DNA of 18,625 nucleotides from Holdemanella sp. MSK.7.32 (GCF_024460475.1 NZ_JANFYN010000047.1:1-18625), one strand, 5' to 3'; positions 1 through 7,903 are shown, numbered from the stretch's first letter. Notes: generated from the letters alone by a model not told the origin. Made by a program: numbers and translations.

Positions 1-765
1 AAGGAGGAGTATATTGTAGATGACCAGTTAGATGGGTCAATTACAATATACCAGGCCGATAGAAGCATATTTCAAGAGCCTGAAAAAGATAAAGCAGAAA
101 TCGTTTCTAAGATAAAAGATGAAATCATAAATCATATATGCGATTTTATTCCTTGCAACAAAAGAATCTGGGATACCTTGTTTAAGGATTGGCAGAATGA
201 TTTAGATAATATTGTCTTGGATTTAGTTGTAGGTTGCAAAGAACCTAATGACGCATTTGTACTTAAGGATCAGTATGGAAGACATCATATGATCTTTGAT
301 TTATTGTGTTGGGAAAAATACGTTGGAAAGATTTCACTATCCAAACTCTCACAGAACCTTTTAACCCATGAATTATTTCATGTGTTGATTGGGAAGTATT
401 ATACAGATATTGAAGAAAGTGAACAATTTGGAAATTATATAAATAAACTCGATGCGATTACATTTAATGAAGGATTTGCACATCTTGTTTCATATAATCA
501 ACAAGAAATTGATAGGGTTGAGTGGGAAAAGTTAGAAGATATTTATATTCAATCCATAAATAAAATGAAGTTAGTCTTAATGGAAACCAATCCTCAATCA
601 CAAGAACAATACATTTATGAAGCCAACTTTGGAAATTATTATGATAAATATGCATGTATGTGTGGAATGATCTACTTAGCTAAAGAGTGGCAATTAGGTG
701 GATATGCAAGACTAAAAGAAGTGTTTGATCAAGGGTATCATGGCTTTGCGAAAAAGTGCATATAA
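1..765 (+). CDS. putative zinc metallopeptidase-like protein, 5' end outside window
   Basis: The frame is open from base 1 without a stop, so the gene starts upstream of the window; the TTG at 178 is an internal codon, not a convincing start. About 254 residues are visible. Residues 123-127 (bases 367-381) read HELFH, a HEXXH zinc-binding motif, and NEGFAHL follows about 30 residues later, whose Glu (bases 469-471) could be a third zinc ligand as in gluzincin peptidases. No signal peptide or membrane segment is seen in the visible part. I do not recognise the family. The peptidase call rests on the motif and its spacing alone; substrate is unknown. It is followed 35 bases later by a GNAT gene on the same strand, so they may be co-transcribed. 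Confidence 0.6.
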   Translation, partial: KEEYIVDDQLDGSITIYQADRSIFQEPEKDKAEIVSKIKDEIINHICDFIPCNKRIWDTLFKDWQNDLDNIVLDLVVGCKEPNDAFVLKDQYGRHHMIFDLLCWEKYVGKISLSKLSQNLLTHELFHVLIGKYYTDIEESEQFGNYINKLDAITFNEGFAHLVSYNQQEIDRVEWEKLEDIYIQSINKMKLVLMETNPQSQEQYIYEANFGNYYDKYACMCGMIYLAKEWQLGGYARLKEVFDQGYHGFAKKCI

Positions 766-806
766 ACTAGATTTAATTTTTAGTCAATAGTAAAGGAAGT
801 ATGAAT

Positions 807-1265
807 ATGAAGATTATTAAAGTTGTAGATGATGAAGAAAAAAAGAAAATCACAAGAGCCATATTAGAAGCATTGCCTGAATGGTTTGGAATTGTAGAAG
901 CAAGAGAAGAATATATTCTTGATAGTGTAGGAAAAGATTTCTTTTGTGCCATAGAAAAGGATAAGATTGTTGGATTTTTGTATCTTAAACAAACGGGTAA
1001 AGATACGGTTGAACTAGCTGTAATGGGTGTGTTAAAAGAATATCATCGTAAAGGAATTGGAAGAGCATTATTTGAATACGCAAAGGAAAGTATAAAGGAA
1101 AGTGGATATTCGTTTATCCAGGTAAAAACAGTGAAGATGGGAATGTATAAAGATTATGATTGTACAAATCGATTTTATATTTCATTAGGATTTAAAGAAT
1201 TTGAAGTGCTGAATTCGTTGTGGGATGAAAATAATCCTTGTCAAATTTACGTAATGGGAATATGA
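807..1265 (+). CDS. GNAT family N-acetyltransferase
   Basis: The protein of about 152 residues has the GNAT core: a beta strand ending in VELAVMGV, then the acetyl-CoA pyrophosphate loop RKGIGRA and the following helix (motif A), and a C-terminal segment with NRFYISLGF typical of motif B. It should transfer an acetyl group from acetyl-CoA to an amine; the substrate cannot be told. Two in-frame ATGs exist, at 801 and 807. The ribosome site AAAGGAAG (792-799) lies only 1 base from the first but 7 from the second, so 807 is preferred. The next gene begins 9 bases after the stop, so the two are probably translated from one mRNA. Confidence 0.85.
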   Translation: MKIIKVVDDEEKKKITRAILEALPEWFGIVEAREEYILDSVGKDFFCAIEKDKIVGFLYLKQTGKDTVELAVMGVLKEYHRKGIGRALFEYAKESIKESGYSFIQVKTVKMGMYKDYDCTNRFYISLGFKEFEVLNSLWDENNPCQIYVMGI

Positions 1266-1274
1266 GGTGACAAA

Positions 1275-1589
1275 ATGGCATCAACTAAAGAATATTTAGA
1301 TTTTATAATGGGGCAATTATCAAATTTAGAAGAAATTACGTATCGAGCTATGATGAAAGAATATATCCTCTATTATCGAGGGAAAATCATTGGTGGTATA
1401 TATGATGATCGATTACTTGTTAAGCCTGTAGAATCCGCAATTCATTATATGTCAAAAGTTCAATATGAATTACCATATGATGGAGCCAAAGAAATGTTGT
1501 TGGTAGAAGAAGTGGATAACCGGAAATTTTTGGAAGGTTTGTTTCAAGTGATGTATGACGAGCTTCCAAATCCAAAAAGGAAGAAATAA
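1275..1589 (+). CDS. TfoX N-terminal domain protein
   Basis: This 104-residue protein matches, by recall, the stand-alone TfoX/Sxy N-terminal domain family. It opens with a helix (KEYLDFIMGQL), then the features YRAMMKEYILYYRGKIIGG and IYDDRLLVKP, then PYDGAKEML, and ends with a basic tail NPKRKK. Full-length TfoX/Sxy acts in competence regulation in Gammaproteobacteria. The isolated N-terminal domain is common in Firmicutes and its role is not settled, so no competence function is claimed here. A ribosome site AGGTGA lies just before the ATG. It sits between two GNAT genes on the same strand, 9 bases after the first. Confidence 0.85.
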   Translation: MASTKEYLDFIMGQLSNLEEITYRAMMKEYILYYRGKIIGGIYDDRLLVKPVESAIHYMSKVQYELPYDGAKEMLLVEEVDNRKFLEGLFQVMYDELPNPKRKK

Positions 1590-1592
1590 ATT

Positions 1593-2092
1593 ATGGATGA
1601 GTTATTTTTTCTAAGAAATATTATGTTAGAAAACTACAAAAGAATGATATTGATCAAATATATGATCTTTGTAGTAAAAATCACTTATATTATCAATATC
1701 GACCTCCTTATGTGACAAGAAAGAGTATTGAATCGGATATGATGGCTCTTCCAAACAATATTGATTTCAAGGATAAGTATTATGTAGGATATTTTAAGAA
1801 TGAGAAGTTAATTGCAGTCTTAGATTTAATTGATGGATATCCAAAAAAGGATATTGTATTCATTGGATTCTTTATGATGGATATCAGTATACAAAAGAGT
1901 GGGATTGGAAGCGCAATAGTCAATGAACTTATTAAATATTTAACAACACTTAAATATAAGGAAGTTCGCTTAGGTTGGATAAATGGAAATCCTCAAGCTG
2001 AACACTTTTGGATTAAGAATGGTTTTTGTCCTATAAAAGAAGGTCGTGTAGTACTTGCGAATCGACTATTAAATAAATTCTTCACTGATTGA
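1593..2092 (+). pseudogene. GNAT family N-acetyltransferase, frameshifted near its start
   Basis: An ATG at 1593 has a ribosome site AAAGGAAG (1577-1584) and reads MDELFF. Adding one base in the T6 run at 1605-1610 joins it to the downstream frame, which continues SKKYYVRKLQKNDIDQIYDL and on without a stop to 2090-2092. The downstream frame itself has a TGA at 1598-1600, so it has no start of its own before the internal GTG at 1712. The body carries the GNAT motif A loop QKSGIGSAI and a motif B-like AEHFWIKNGF. The homopolymer suggests a one-base loss, slippage (phase variation) or a sequencing error. The 3' end overlaps the convergent LysR gene by 24 bases. If the shift is real, the product lacks its first beta strand or is not made. 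Confidence 0.75.
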
Positions 2093-2944
2093 TAGATATT
2101 TATCGGCATAGATACTTTCTTTTTCCCAGATGATGTCAAAGTCGTGTTGTAACTTAAAATCATCTAAAGTAATTTCTTTGAGTTCTTTTGATTTTAATTC
2201 TTTTTCTACAGCTATCTTATATAGGAAAGAAATTCCACAATCTTTTTTCAATAGATTCATGATGGTATGCATATTTTCAACTTGTGTATAATGTGTGAAA
2301 TTTGAAATATGTAATCCATGCGCAATTAGGCTTTGTTCAAGAATGTTTCTTGTTCCAGAACCTTCTTCACGCACTAAAAGATGTTCAGATATTAGATCAT
2401 GAATGGTATGGGGTTCTTTATTAAATTGATGGGATGTAGCACAGACTGCAATATAGTCTTCTGTGCTATATTTTTTATGAGAATAGTTTTCTTTTGGATA
2501 ATTTCCTTCGACAATAGCCATACTGATTTGTCCATGGTCAAGTAATTCGAGCAGTTTAGATGTGTTGCCATAGTGAAGGTGGATGTTGATTTCTGGATGA
2601 TTTTGAATAAAGTTTGCCAATTTATCTACAATCGCATATTCACCGATGGTCATAGTTACTCCAATGGAGAGAGTTTCAATGTTGGATGTAATATTGTTGA
2701 TTTCATTCATTAAAGCTTGTTCATTATTTTTCATTGTTAATAAATGTTTATATAGTATTTGACCAGATGGAGTTAGACTTAATTCTTTATTCTTATAATT
2801 GAATAGGATTGTATTGTATTGTTTTTCTAAAAAATGAATGTGTTGCGATACAGCAGGCTGTGTGATATTTAATTGTTTGGCGGCTGCTGTAAAATTTAAT
2901 GTTTTGCATACAGTAAGAAATGTTTCAGTACGATAATCTAGCAT
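2069..2944 (-). CDS. LysR family transcriptional regulator
   Basis: The 291-residue protein starts MLDYRTETFLTVCKTLNF and has a winged helix-turn-helix (about residues 15-45, with AAAKQLNITQPAVSQHI) followed by the two-lobe effector-binding domain. An upstream TTG would add four residues, but the ribosome site GGAGG (2950-2954 on the plus strand) lies inside that extension, 5 bases before the ATG at 2944, which is therefore the start. It is divergent from the YeiH-type exporter gene across a 103-base spacer holding palindromic sequences. The gene arrangement resembles the yeiE-yeiH pair of enterobacteria, so it probably controls that exporter. Its effector is unknown; a sulfur compound is only a guess from the neighbour. 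Confidence 0.9.
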   Translation of the reverse strand: MLDYRTETFLTVCKTLNFTAAAKQLNITQPAVSQHIHFLEKQYNTILFNYKNKELSLTPSGQILYKHLLTMKNNEQALMNEINNITSNIETLSIGVTMTIGEYAIVDKLANFIQNHPEINIHLHYGNTSKLLELLDHGQISMAIVEGNYPKENYSHKKYSTEDYIAVCATSHQFNKEPHTIHDLISEHLLVREEGSGTRNILEQSLIAHGLHISNFTHYTQVENMHTIMNLLKKDCGISFLYKIAVEKELKSKELKEITLDDFKLQHDFDIIWEKESIYADKYLSISEEFI

Positions 2945-2974
2945 ATGTACCTCCAATGATAAGAAAATATTATT

Positions 2975-2995
2975 ATTCGATAGAATTATATAATT
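2975..2995. promoter_or_regulatory. palindromic sequences in the LysR/exporter divergent spacer, candidate operator
   Basis: Two overlapping dyads lie here: ATTC-N4-GAAT (2975-2986) and the 12-base perfect palindrome AATTATATAATT (2984-2995). They end just before the -35 element of the exporter promoter. LysR proteins bind interrupted AT-rich dyads (T-N11-A) in such spacers, so this is a plausible binding site. AT-rich palindromes are also common by chance. Confidence 0.35.
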
Positions 2996-3023
2996 TTACC
3001 TTATTGTTGTATAGTGCTACAAT
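2995..3023 (+). promoter_or_regulatory. promoter of the YeiH-type exporter gene
   Basis: TTTACC (2995-3000), a 17-base spacer and TACAAT (3018-3023), the latter preceded by TGC, giving an extended -10. It is followed by a GGAGGG ribosome site at 3033-3038, 9 bases before the ATG at 3048. Confidence 0.65.
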
Positions 3024-3047
3024 TCTCTTCATGGAGGGAATTATTGA

Positions 3048-4073
3048 ATGAATTTTATTAATAAATATGGAAAAGGCATTTTAATATGTCTATTGATTGC
3101 GATTCCATCATGGATCATAGGAAAAATGTTTCCGGTTATTGGTGGTGCTGTCATTGCGATTCTTGCAGGAATGATTATCGCGATGTTTTGGAATGATAAA
3201 GGAAAAGCAGAAGCTGGTATTAAATGGACTTCTAAGATAGTTTTACAGACGGCTGTTGTATTACTTGGATTTGGAATGAATCTAGGCATTATTTTTGAGA
3301 CGGGTAAACAATCTTTACCTATTATTATTTGTACAATTACTACATCTTTAGTACTTGCGTGGATTATGAAAAAGGTTTTAAAAGTGCCTTCAAATACATC
3401 GATTCTTGTCGGTGTTGGTTCATCTATATGTGGTGGTTCTGCCATTGCGGCAACAGCCCCTGTAATTGATGCGGATGATGATGAGATTGCCCAATCTATC
3501 GCAGTTATCTTTTTCTTTAATGTACTTGCAGCTATTTTCTTTCCTATTCTAGGAAAGGCGTTGGGTTTTGATACCATGCATGGGGATGCGTTTGGTATTT
3601 TTGCAGGAACAGCCATTAATGATACATCAAGTGTGACAGCAGCGGCTTCAACTTGGGATAGTATGTGGAATTTAGGTAGTGCCACATTAAATAAGGCGGT
3701 AACAGTAAAATTAACTCGTACACTTGCGATTATTCCAATTACACTCGGACTATCTTTTATTCGTGCTAAAAAAGAAAGACAAGCATCAAACTTTAGTTTG
3801 AAACGTGCCTTTCCAATGTTTATACTTTATTTTATTTTGGCAGCTATTTTTACAACGGTTTGTGTAAATGTTGGAGTAGACTCTAGTGTATTTGCACCAC
3901 TTAAAGAATTATCTAAGTTTTTGATCATTATGGCTATGGCAGCCATTGGACTTAACAGCAATGTAATTCAGTTGATCAAAACGGGTGGAAAGCCAATTGC
4001 GGTTGGTGCAACATGTTGGTGTGGTATCACAATTGTAAGTTTAGTGATGCAGCATGTAATGCATATTTGGTAA
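3048..4073 (+). CDS. YeiH/UPF0324 family membrane protein, putative sulfate exporter family
   Basis: The 341-residue protein is almost wholly hydrophobic with about ten predicted membrane segments, starting from residue 8. It carries hallmarks of the UPF0324/YeiH family (Cons_hypoth698): VLLGFGMNLG near residue 74, VGVGSSICGGSAIAATAPVI near 122, and GTAINDTSSVTAAAS near 188. Databases name this family a putative sulfate exporter, but direct transport evidence is thin, so substrate is uncertain. The ATG at 3048 has a strong GGAGGG site 9 bases upstream. It lies between a divergent LysR gene and a convergent one whose stop is 8 bases away. Regulation by the divergent LysR protein is the likely scheme. 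Confidence 0.85.
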   Translation: MNFINKYGKGILICLLIAIPSWIIGKMFPVIGGAVIAILAGMIIAMFWNDKGKAEAGIKWTSKIVLQTAVVLLGFGMNLGIIFETGKQSLPIIICTITTSLVLAWIMKKVLKVPSNTSILVGVGSSICGGSAIAATAPVIDADDDEIAQSIAVIFFFNVLAAIFFPILGKALGFDTMHGDAFGIFAGTAINDTSSVTAAASTWDSMWNLGSATLNKAVTVKLTRTLAIIPITLGLSFIRAKKERQASNFSLKRAFPMFILYFILAAIFTTVCVNVGVDSSVFAPLKELSKFLIIMAMAAIGLNSNVIQLIKTGGKPIAVGATCWCGITIVSLVMQHVMHIW

Positions 4074-4081
4074 ACTTTGAA

Positions 4082-4951
4082 TTATAAAGAAAGTGTGTCA
4101 ATGAATTTTTGTGTGGCAATATTGGTTGCACGACTTGCATCCTGGACAAGAATAATATCTCGTTCAGGATTTTTTATATTTGTTTGAATTTCAAAAATAT
4201 CAGAATCCTTAGAAATTAATTCTTTAGGATAGAATCCAATGCCAAGGTTGTGTTTGACTAATGGAAGTATTTGATCGGCAGTAGCCACTTCTAAATCGGT
4301 ATGAAAAGGGATTTGGTGAATTAAAAATAAGTTTGAATAATAGGTATATGTACTTGTATTTTTGCCTAAGGTAATAAATGGATAGTGCGAGATTTGTTGA
4401 ATGTCTAGAATCTGGTTGCTTAAGCTTTCATATTCTTTTCCACCAATTAATATTTCTTCAAAGGAATAGAGTGAAGTTGCACGTAATGGCTTTTTGATAT
4501 TGATCGGACTTGTGACAATCGCAATATCGACAATTCCTTTTTCTAAGGCATCAACAGCTTGAATAGAGGAATGGTTGGATAATTTGATTTTGACTTGTGG
4601 ATAGGCTTTGTGGAATTGTTCAAGTTTGGATAATAAAAAGATATTTAGAGCCGTTTCACTTACACCAATTGATATATGTCCATGTTCTAAGGTTTTATTT
4701 GAAAGGATTTCACTTTCTCCTTGGTAAAGTTGTTCAATGGCTATCGCAACATGTTCATAGAGTTGTTCACCTTCGGGTGTTAGAGTAATACCGGAATGAG
4801 AGCGTACTAAAAGCTTACATCCAAATTCACTTTCTATGTTGTTCATGGTTCTTGAGATGTTGGGTTGGTTGTTATGTAGGATTTGAGCGGCTTTTGAAAA
4901 GCTTTTATATTTAGCTACATAGTAAAAGATGCGGTAATAGTCTAGTGTCAT
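4082..4951 (-). CDS. LysR family transcriptional regulator
   Basis: The 289-residue protein begins MTLDYYRIFYYVAKYKSFSK, then has the recognition helix region QILHNNQPNISRTMNNIE (about residues 24-41) and GITLTPEGEQLYEH, a standard LysR DNA-binding domain, followed by a periplasmic-binding-like effector domain. A GGAGG site lies 8 bases before the ATG. It converges on the YeiH-type exporter with only 8 bases between stops, and is divergent from the unrecognised gene at 5135, whose promoter it might control. It is a different protein from the LysR at 2069-2944: the two share the fold but are clearly dissimilar after the DNA-binding domain. Its target and ligand cannot be told. Confidence 0.9.
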   Translation of the reverse strand: MTLDYYRIFYYVAKYKSFSKAAQILHNNQPNISRTMNNIESEFGCKLLVRSHSGITLTPEGEQLYEHVAIAIEQLYQGESEILSNKTLEHGHISIGVSETALNIFLLSKLEQFHKAYPQVKIKLSNHSSIQAVDALEKGIVDIAIVTSPINIKKPLRATSLYSFEEILIGGKEYESLSNQILDIQQISHYPFITLGKNTSTYTYYSNLFLIHQIPFHTDLEVATADQILPLVKHNLGIGFYPKELISKDSDIFEIQTNIKNPERDIILVQDASRATNIATQKFIDTLSL

Positions 4952-5000
4952 TGTATAACCTCCATATAATTTTTGTATAATATATATTTAAAATATACAT

Positions 5001-5029
5001 TTCACATATTTTCTTGGAGTTAGTATAAT
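5001..5029 (+). promoter_or_regulatory. promoter of the gene at 5135
   Basis: TTCACA (5001-5006), exactly 17 bases, and TATAAT (5024-5029). Both boxes are close to consensus. The predicted start of transcription near 5036 leaves a leader of about 100 bases with a strong hairpin. Confidence 0.75.
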
Positions 5030-5057
5030 ACTTTTAGTCTGAGTAGGCAAGCCATCA

Positions 5058-5104
5058 AAACAGATACAAAAAGTGTGTTAAAGGAAGACTTCTTGTATCT
5101 GTTT
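5058..5104 (+). promoter_or_regulatory. leader hairpin upstream of the gene at 5135
   Basis: A perfect 12-base inverted repeat, AAACAGATACAA at 5058-5069 and TTGTATCTGTTT at 5093-5104, encloses a 23-base loop. No T-run follows, so it is not an intrinsic terminator. It lies between the promoter and the ribosome site and may stabilise the mRNA, bind a protein, or be a DNA dyad recognised by a regulator such as the divergent LysR. Confidence 0.5.
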
Positions 5105-5134
5105 GTCGAAAGGATTAGAAAAGAAGTGAGAATC

Positions 5135-5884
5135 ATGCCAACAATTTTTCCAAGGGAAGAAAAGGCAGAGGCTTTGTTTGATAAAATCGCCAAGGATCCT
5201 AGAGCTTGTAAACGATTAATGGATGCCTTTTATGAAGGTGTTGCCTGTGATGAGGATTCAAGCGTAGAAGAAGAAAGGGTACTTGTGGATAAACAAGTAT
5301 TTACCAATGCACTATTTACTGCATATAAAAATAAAGATTTGTCGGCATTTTTAATGGCCGTATGCGGCAATAGTATGTTTGACTTATTAAGAAATGCATT
5401 TTTGATTCCATTGCGATTTAACGATAAGGGAAAAGAGAATCCGATTCTTTTAAGTGATGAGGATGGAAATATTATAGAAAGTGATATTCATATTCCTGAA
5501 TCAAAGAAGCATATGTTTAAAAAGCTTGTAGAAAAAAATCGATACTTAGCGTATGGTTTTTTAGAGCAGCATAGCTTTAAAGAGGACATGTCCATTCGAA
5601 CCATTCAAAATGAATCGCATTTAGGTATCTTAGTTGTCCAAGAAATGCCGGAAGAGGTTCATGAAAAGTTAAGTGATGCACAAATTTATTCTGACTTATG
5701 GGATTCTATGATGAAGCTTGAAGATTTGTTGTATAATGCATTCTTCTATTGTGGTGATTTTAAAGGAAAGTATTGTGTAGGTGTATTCTTGCCATTTACA
5801 CATTTTGAACATAATTTAGAAAAGAATATTGAAGTTTCAAATAGTATCTTATATGAATGTATACAAAAAATGCTGGGCGATTAA
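5135..5884 (+). CDS. hypothetical protein, cytoplasmic
   Basis: The 249-residue product beginning MPTIFPREEKAEALFDKI is not one I recognise. It has no signal peptide or membrane segment, is mixed alpha/beta in composition, and is acidic in the middle (DEDSSVEEERV). An upstream GTG at 5075 would add 20 residues, but those codons lie inside the leader hairpin; the ATG at 5135 has a purine-rich site GAAGTGAG (5123-5130) and is preferred. It has its own promoter at 5001-5029 and ends within a bidirectional terminator. Divergent from a LysR gene, it could be that regulator's target. Presence as a free-standing, well-promoted gene argues it is functional. No function is proposed. Confidence 0.75.
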   Translation: MPTIFPREEKAEALFDKIAKDPRACKRLMDAFYEGVACDEDSSVEEERVLVDKQVFTNALFTAYKNKDLSAFLMAVCGNSMFDLLRNAFLIPLRFNDKGKENPILLSDEDGNIIESDIHIPESKKHMFKKLVEKNRYLAYGFLEQHSFKEDMSIRTIQNESHLGILVVQEMPEEVHEKLSDAQIYSDLWDSMMKLEDLLYNAFFYCGDFKGKYCVGVFLPFTHFEHNLEKNIEVSNSILYECIQKMLGD

Positions 5885-5897
5885 ACTCAGCATTTTT
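5864..5897. terminator. bidirectional intrinsic terminator
   Basis: AATGCTGGG (5869-5877) pairs with CTCAGCATT (5886-5894) with one G-T wobble. An A-run lies on the left and a T-run on the right, so it can stop transcription from both sides. It includes the stop codon of the plus-strand gene and abuts the stop of the convergent ThrE-like gene. Confidence 0.8.
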
Positions 5898-7206
5898 AAG
5901 TACAATAACGAAATGAGGGATCGGTTAAGATACGGGCAAATATAAGTCCCATTGGAAGGGCCAAAACAATCAATAAAGATTGAATGAACCAGTTAGCTCC
6001 AATAGACATGGTGGATGTGAGTTCGAGATTATAGATAGCTCGATACATATATAGGCCTGGAACCATAATCACAATGGATGGTACGGTTATCGCAATTCTA
6101 GGATATCCTGTATTTCCTTTGATCATGGAAGCAAGTAGTCCGGCAGTTAGTGCGCCAATAAAGGCTGCGGCTGCAGCAGGTAAAGATAAATCGACAAGTG
6201 TTAGTCGTAATGTGTTTGCGATGGCTCCAATGCATCCGGCACTGGCGGCTATTTTTTTTGAACTGTTAAACATAATGGAGAATCCAAAGACGCCTCCAAA
6301 ACTGGTTAATAGTCTTAAAAGTAACTTAGTTGATGTTGAAATGTGTAATTTTACAAAATCAACGGGTTGAAGATGTAAGACTAAAGCACAGATCCATGCA
6401 GTAAGTGTGGCAGCTAAAATAATGATAATGGCATAGGCAAGTCTTTCTATACCAGAACGAAGATCTAATTTAGCTAAGTCAATACCGCTTGTGATGAAAG
6501 GAAAGCCTGGAATTATGAAAAGCATAGAACAGATGTATCCGGCTTCGTGTTGTGTGGATATGCCAAAATAGGTTTCTAAAAAATTAAATAATAAGGCATA
6601 TACAAGACAGGCTAAGGAAACACTGGCAGCGACATTTAAGAATAGAGTGTAGTTATGTTTAATCAGTTTCATTCGAAGTGTATTGCCAAGTCCCGCCCCC
6701 ACAAAGGCACAAAGCATTTCAATGGGGCCTCCACCAAGTAGAAAGGTAAAACAGCTACATGCAAGAGCAGCAGCTAATCCTAGAATAATGGGGGAGTAGC
6801 TAGAGTGAATGCTTTCGATTTGGTCTAATTGATTGTGAATCTCATTGCATGTGCATGTTTTGCATTCGTCTTTAAAGTGATAGACAAAGTCTTCCATACG
6901 AGCAAGTTTAGATGTATTGACACTTGTATTATGTAAAGACAAAGATTGGGCGTGTGACTTAATTCCATCAATGCATGTGTAGGAAATATTTGTAAGTCCA
7001 ATGTCGGCAATACATGTGATATTTAATTCACTAGCAATGGTGTTCATTGAACTTCTGACTCTCCAAGCACCTGTACCACAGGCTAGAAGCATCAATCCAA
7101 TTCTTCCTATAACGGAGGATTTTTCTGTAAGACTTGCATTTTCAATCTTAACTTTTGAATCTTTGTTTGTATATTCGTGCCACGGAATTTCCATATGGTT
7201 TTTCAT
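5896..7206 (-). CDS. ThrE-like threonine/serine exporter family protein
   Basis: The 436-residue protein has a soluble N-terminal region of about 130 residues containing GLMLLACGTGAWRVRSSM, then about ten hydrophobic segments. This is the ThrE architecture in one chain (an N-terminal ThrE/DUF1212 half joined to a ThrE_2-type C-terminal half); many Firmicutes encode the halves as two proteins. By family it would export threonine and serine across the plasma membrane by proton exchange. The longer reading frame starts at 7290, but AGGAGA lies 7 bases before the ATG at 7206, which I take as the start. A weak TTGACT box sits upstream at about 7284-7289. A short Cys-rich stretch (CKTCTC) occurs in the soluble part. 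Confidence 0.8.
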   Translation of the reverse strand: MKNHMEIPWHEYTNKDSKVKIENASLTEKSSVIGRIGLMLLACGTGAWRVRSSMNTIASELNITCIADIGLTNISYTCIDGIKSHAQSLSLHNTSVNTSKLARMEDFVYHFKDECKTCTCNEIHNQLDQIESIHSSYSPIILGLAAALACSCFTFLLGGGPIEMLCAFVGAGLGNTLRMKLIKHNYTLFLNVAASVSLACLVYALLFNFLETYFGISTQHEAGYICSMLFIIPGFPFITSGIDLAKLDLRSGIERLAYAIIIILAATLTAWICALVLHLQPVDFVKLHISTSTKLLLRLLTSFGGVFGFSIMFNSSKKIAASAGCIGAIANTLRLTLVDLSLPAAAAAFIGALTAGLLASMIKGNTGYPRIAITVPSIVIMVPGLYMYRAIYNLELTSTMSIGANWFIQSLLIVLALPMGLIFARILTDPSFRYCT

Positions 7207-7291
7207 AAGATCATCTCCTATATCATTTATATATAATACACATAGTATAAATATATATTCGATATTTATTTCCATGAATAGTATAGTCAAG

Positions 7292-7326
7292 AAAAAAAAG
7301 AAGTCAATTTCTTAATCGACTTCTTT
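7292..7326 (-). terminator. intrinsic terminator of the DUF4186 gene
   Basis: On the minus strand AAGAAGTC (7318-7325) pairs with GACTTCTT (7298-7305), and an eight-base T-run follows (7292-7299). It overlaps the stop codon of the DUF4186 gene at 7312-7314. Confidence 0.8.
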
Positions 7327-7674
7327 ATGAATCCACGTCATTAATACTTTAACAATATATGCTTTTTGTTTGGGGCCTAGTGGCTGATTGGGCTTGATCT
7401 TATGCCATTTATATAAACATTGTCTGCAACAACAGCCAGTAGCATGTTGGGCAATGAATACAGGGTGTCCTTTGAAAGGCGTTTGTTTACCGTCGTTGGG
7501 TATATAGGCTGGAGCTAATCTTTTTTCAACAAAATCTATGGCATGTTTTTCAATGGTGTCCATTCCTTTGGCTTGTATATACTCTTTATCTTTTTGTTTC
7601 AAATGAAAACTACTCCTAAATTTGGAGTGAGATAAGCGATTAAAAAGTTGTTCAAACCATTCGGATTCTGTCAT
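7312..7674 (-). CDS. DUF4186 family protein
   Basis: The 120-residue protein has the features I recall for DUF4186: KGHPVFIAQHATGCCCRQC at about residues 68-86, then KWHKI, and a C-terminal WIHKE. The conserved His70, His77, Cys83, Cys86 and His91 could bind a metal, but the function is unknown. AAGGAGA is placed just before the ATG at 7674. It ends in its own terminator, and two tRNA-Asn genes lie upstream on the same strand, separated from it by a terminator, so it is likely a single-gene unit. Confidence 0.85.
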   Translation of the reverse strand: MTESEWFEQLFNRLSHSKFRSSFHLKQKDKEYIQAKGMDTIEKHAIDFVEKRLAPAYIPNDGKQTPFKGHPVFIAQHATGCCCRQCLYKWHKIKPNQPLGPKQKAYIVKVLMTWIHKEVD

Positions 7675-7696
7675 AGTTTCTCCTTATATATATAAT

Positions 7697-7720
7697 AAAA
7701 AAAACCAGCTAAGCTGGTTT
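7697..7720 (-). terminator. intrinsic terminator of tRNA-Asn copy 1
   Basis: On the minus strand AAACCAGC and GCTGGTTT form an 8-base stem with a 3-base loop, followed by a T-run. The same hairpin recurs 207 bases to the right after the second copy. Confidence 0.85.
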
Positions 7721-7730
7721 CATAATCAAG

Positions 7731-7806
7731 TGGCGCCTGAAACAAGACTCGAACTTGTGACCTGCCGGTTAACAGCCGGATGCTCTACCGACTGAGCTAT
7801 TCAGGC
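7731..7806 (-). tRNA. tRNA-Asn (anticodon GTT), copy 1
   Basis: The minus strand gives a 76-base cloverleaf. The acceptor GCCTGAA pairs with TTCAGGC, followed by discriminator G and an encoded CCA. The D-arm GCTC/GAGC, an anticodon loop CTGTTAA with anticodon GTT, and a T-arm with GTTCGAG are all present. The outermost anticodon-stem pair appears mismatched (T-C). It has its own promoter and terminator. Confidence 0.95.
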
Positions 7807-7833
7807 ATTTATTTTTCACTTGATTGCCTAAAT

Positions 7834-7862
7834 ATAATACCAAAAGAATTAGAGTTATGCAA
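7834..7862 (-). promoter_or_regulatory. promoter of tRNA-Asn copy 1
   Basis: On the minus strand TTGCAT (7857-7862), 17 bases, TATTAT (7834-7839), with TGG before the -10 box. Transcription would start about 20 bases before the mature tRNA 5' end. Confidence 0.75.
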
Positions 7863-7903
7863 GCACTTTTTTAATTTTTTTAGAAAAATTTAAATTCAGA
7901 AAT

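Noticed and set aside
3041..3685. Minus-strand 214-codon frame
   Set aside because: It is antisense to the conserved exporter gene, has no ribosome site, and its composition is that of a shadow frame.
7001..7315. Plus-strand 104-codon frame
   Set aside because: It is antisense to the ThrE-like exporter and its promoter region, without a ribosome site or recognisable product.
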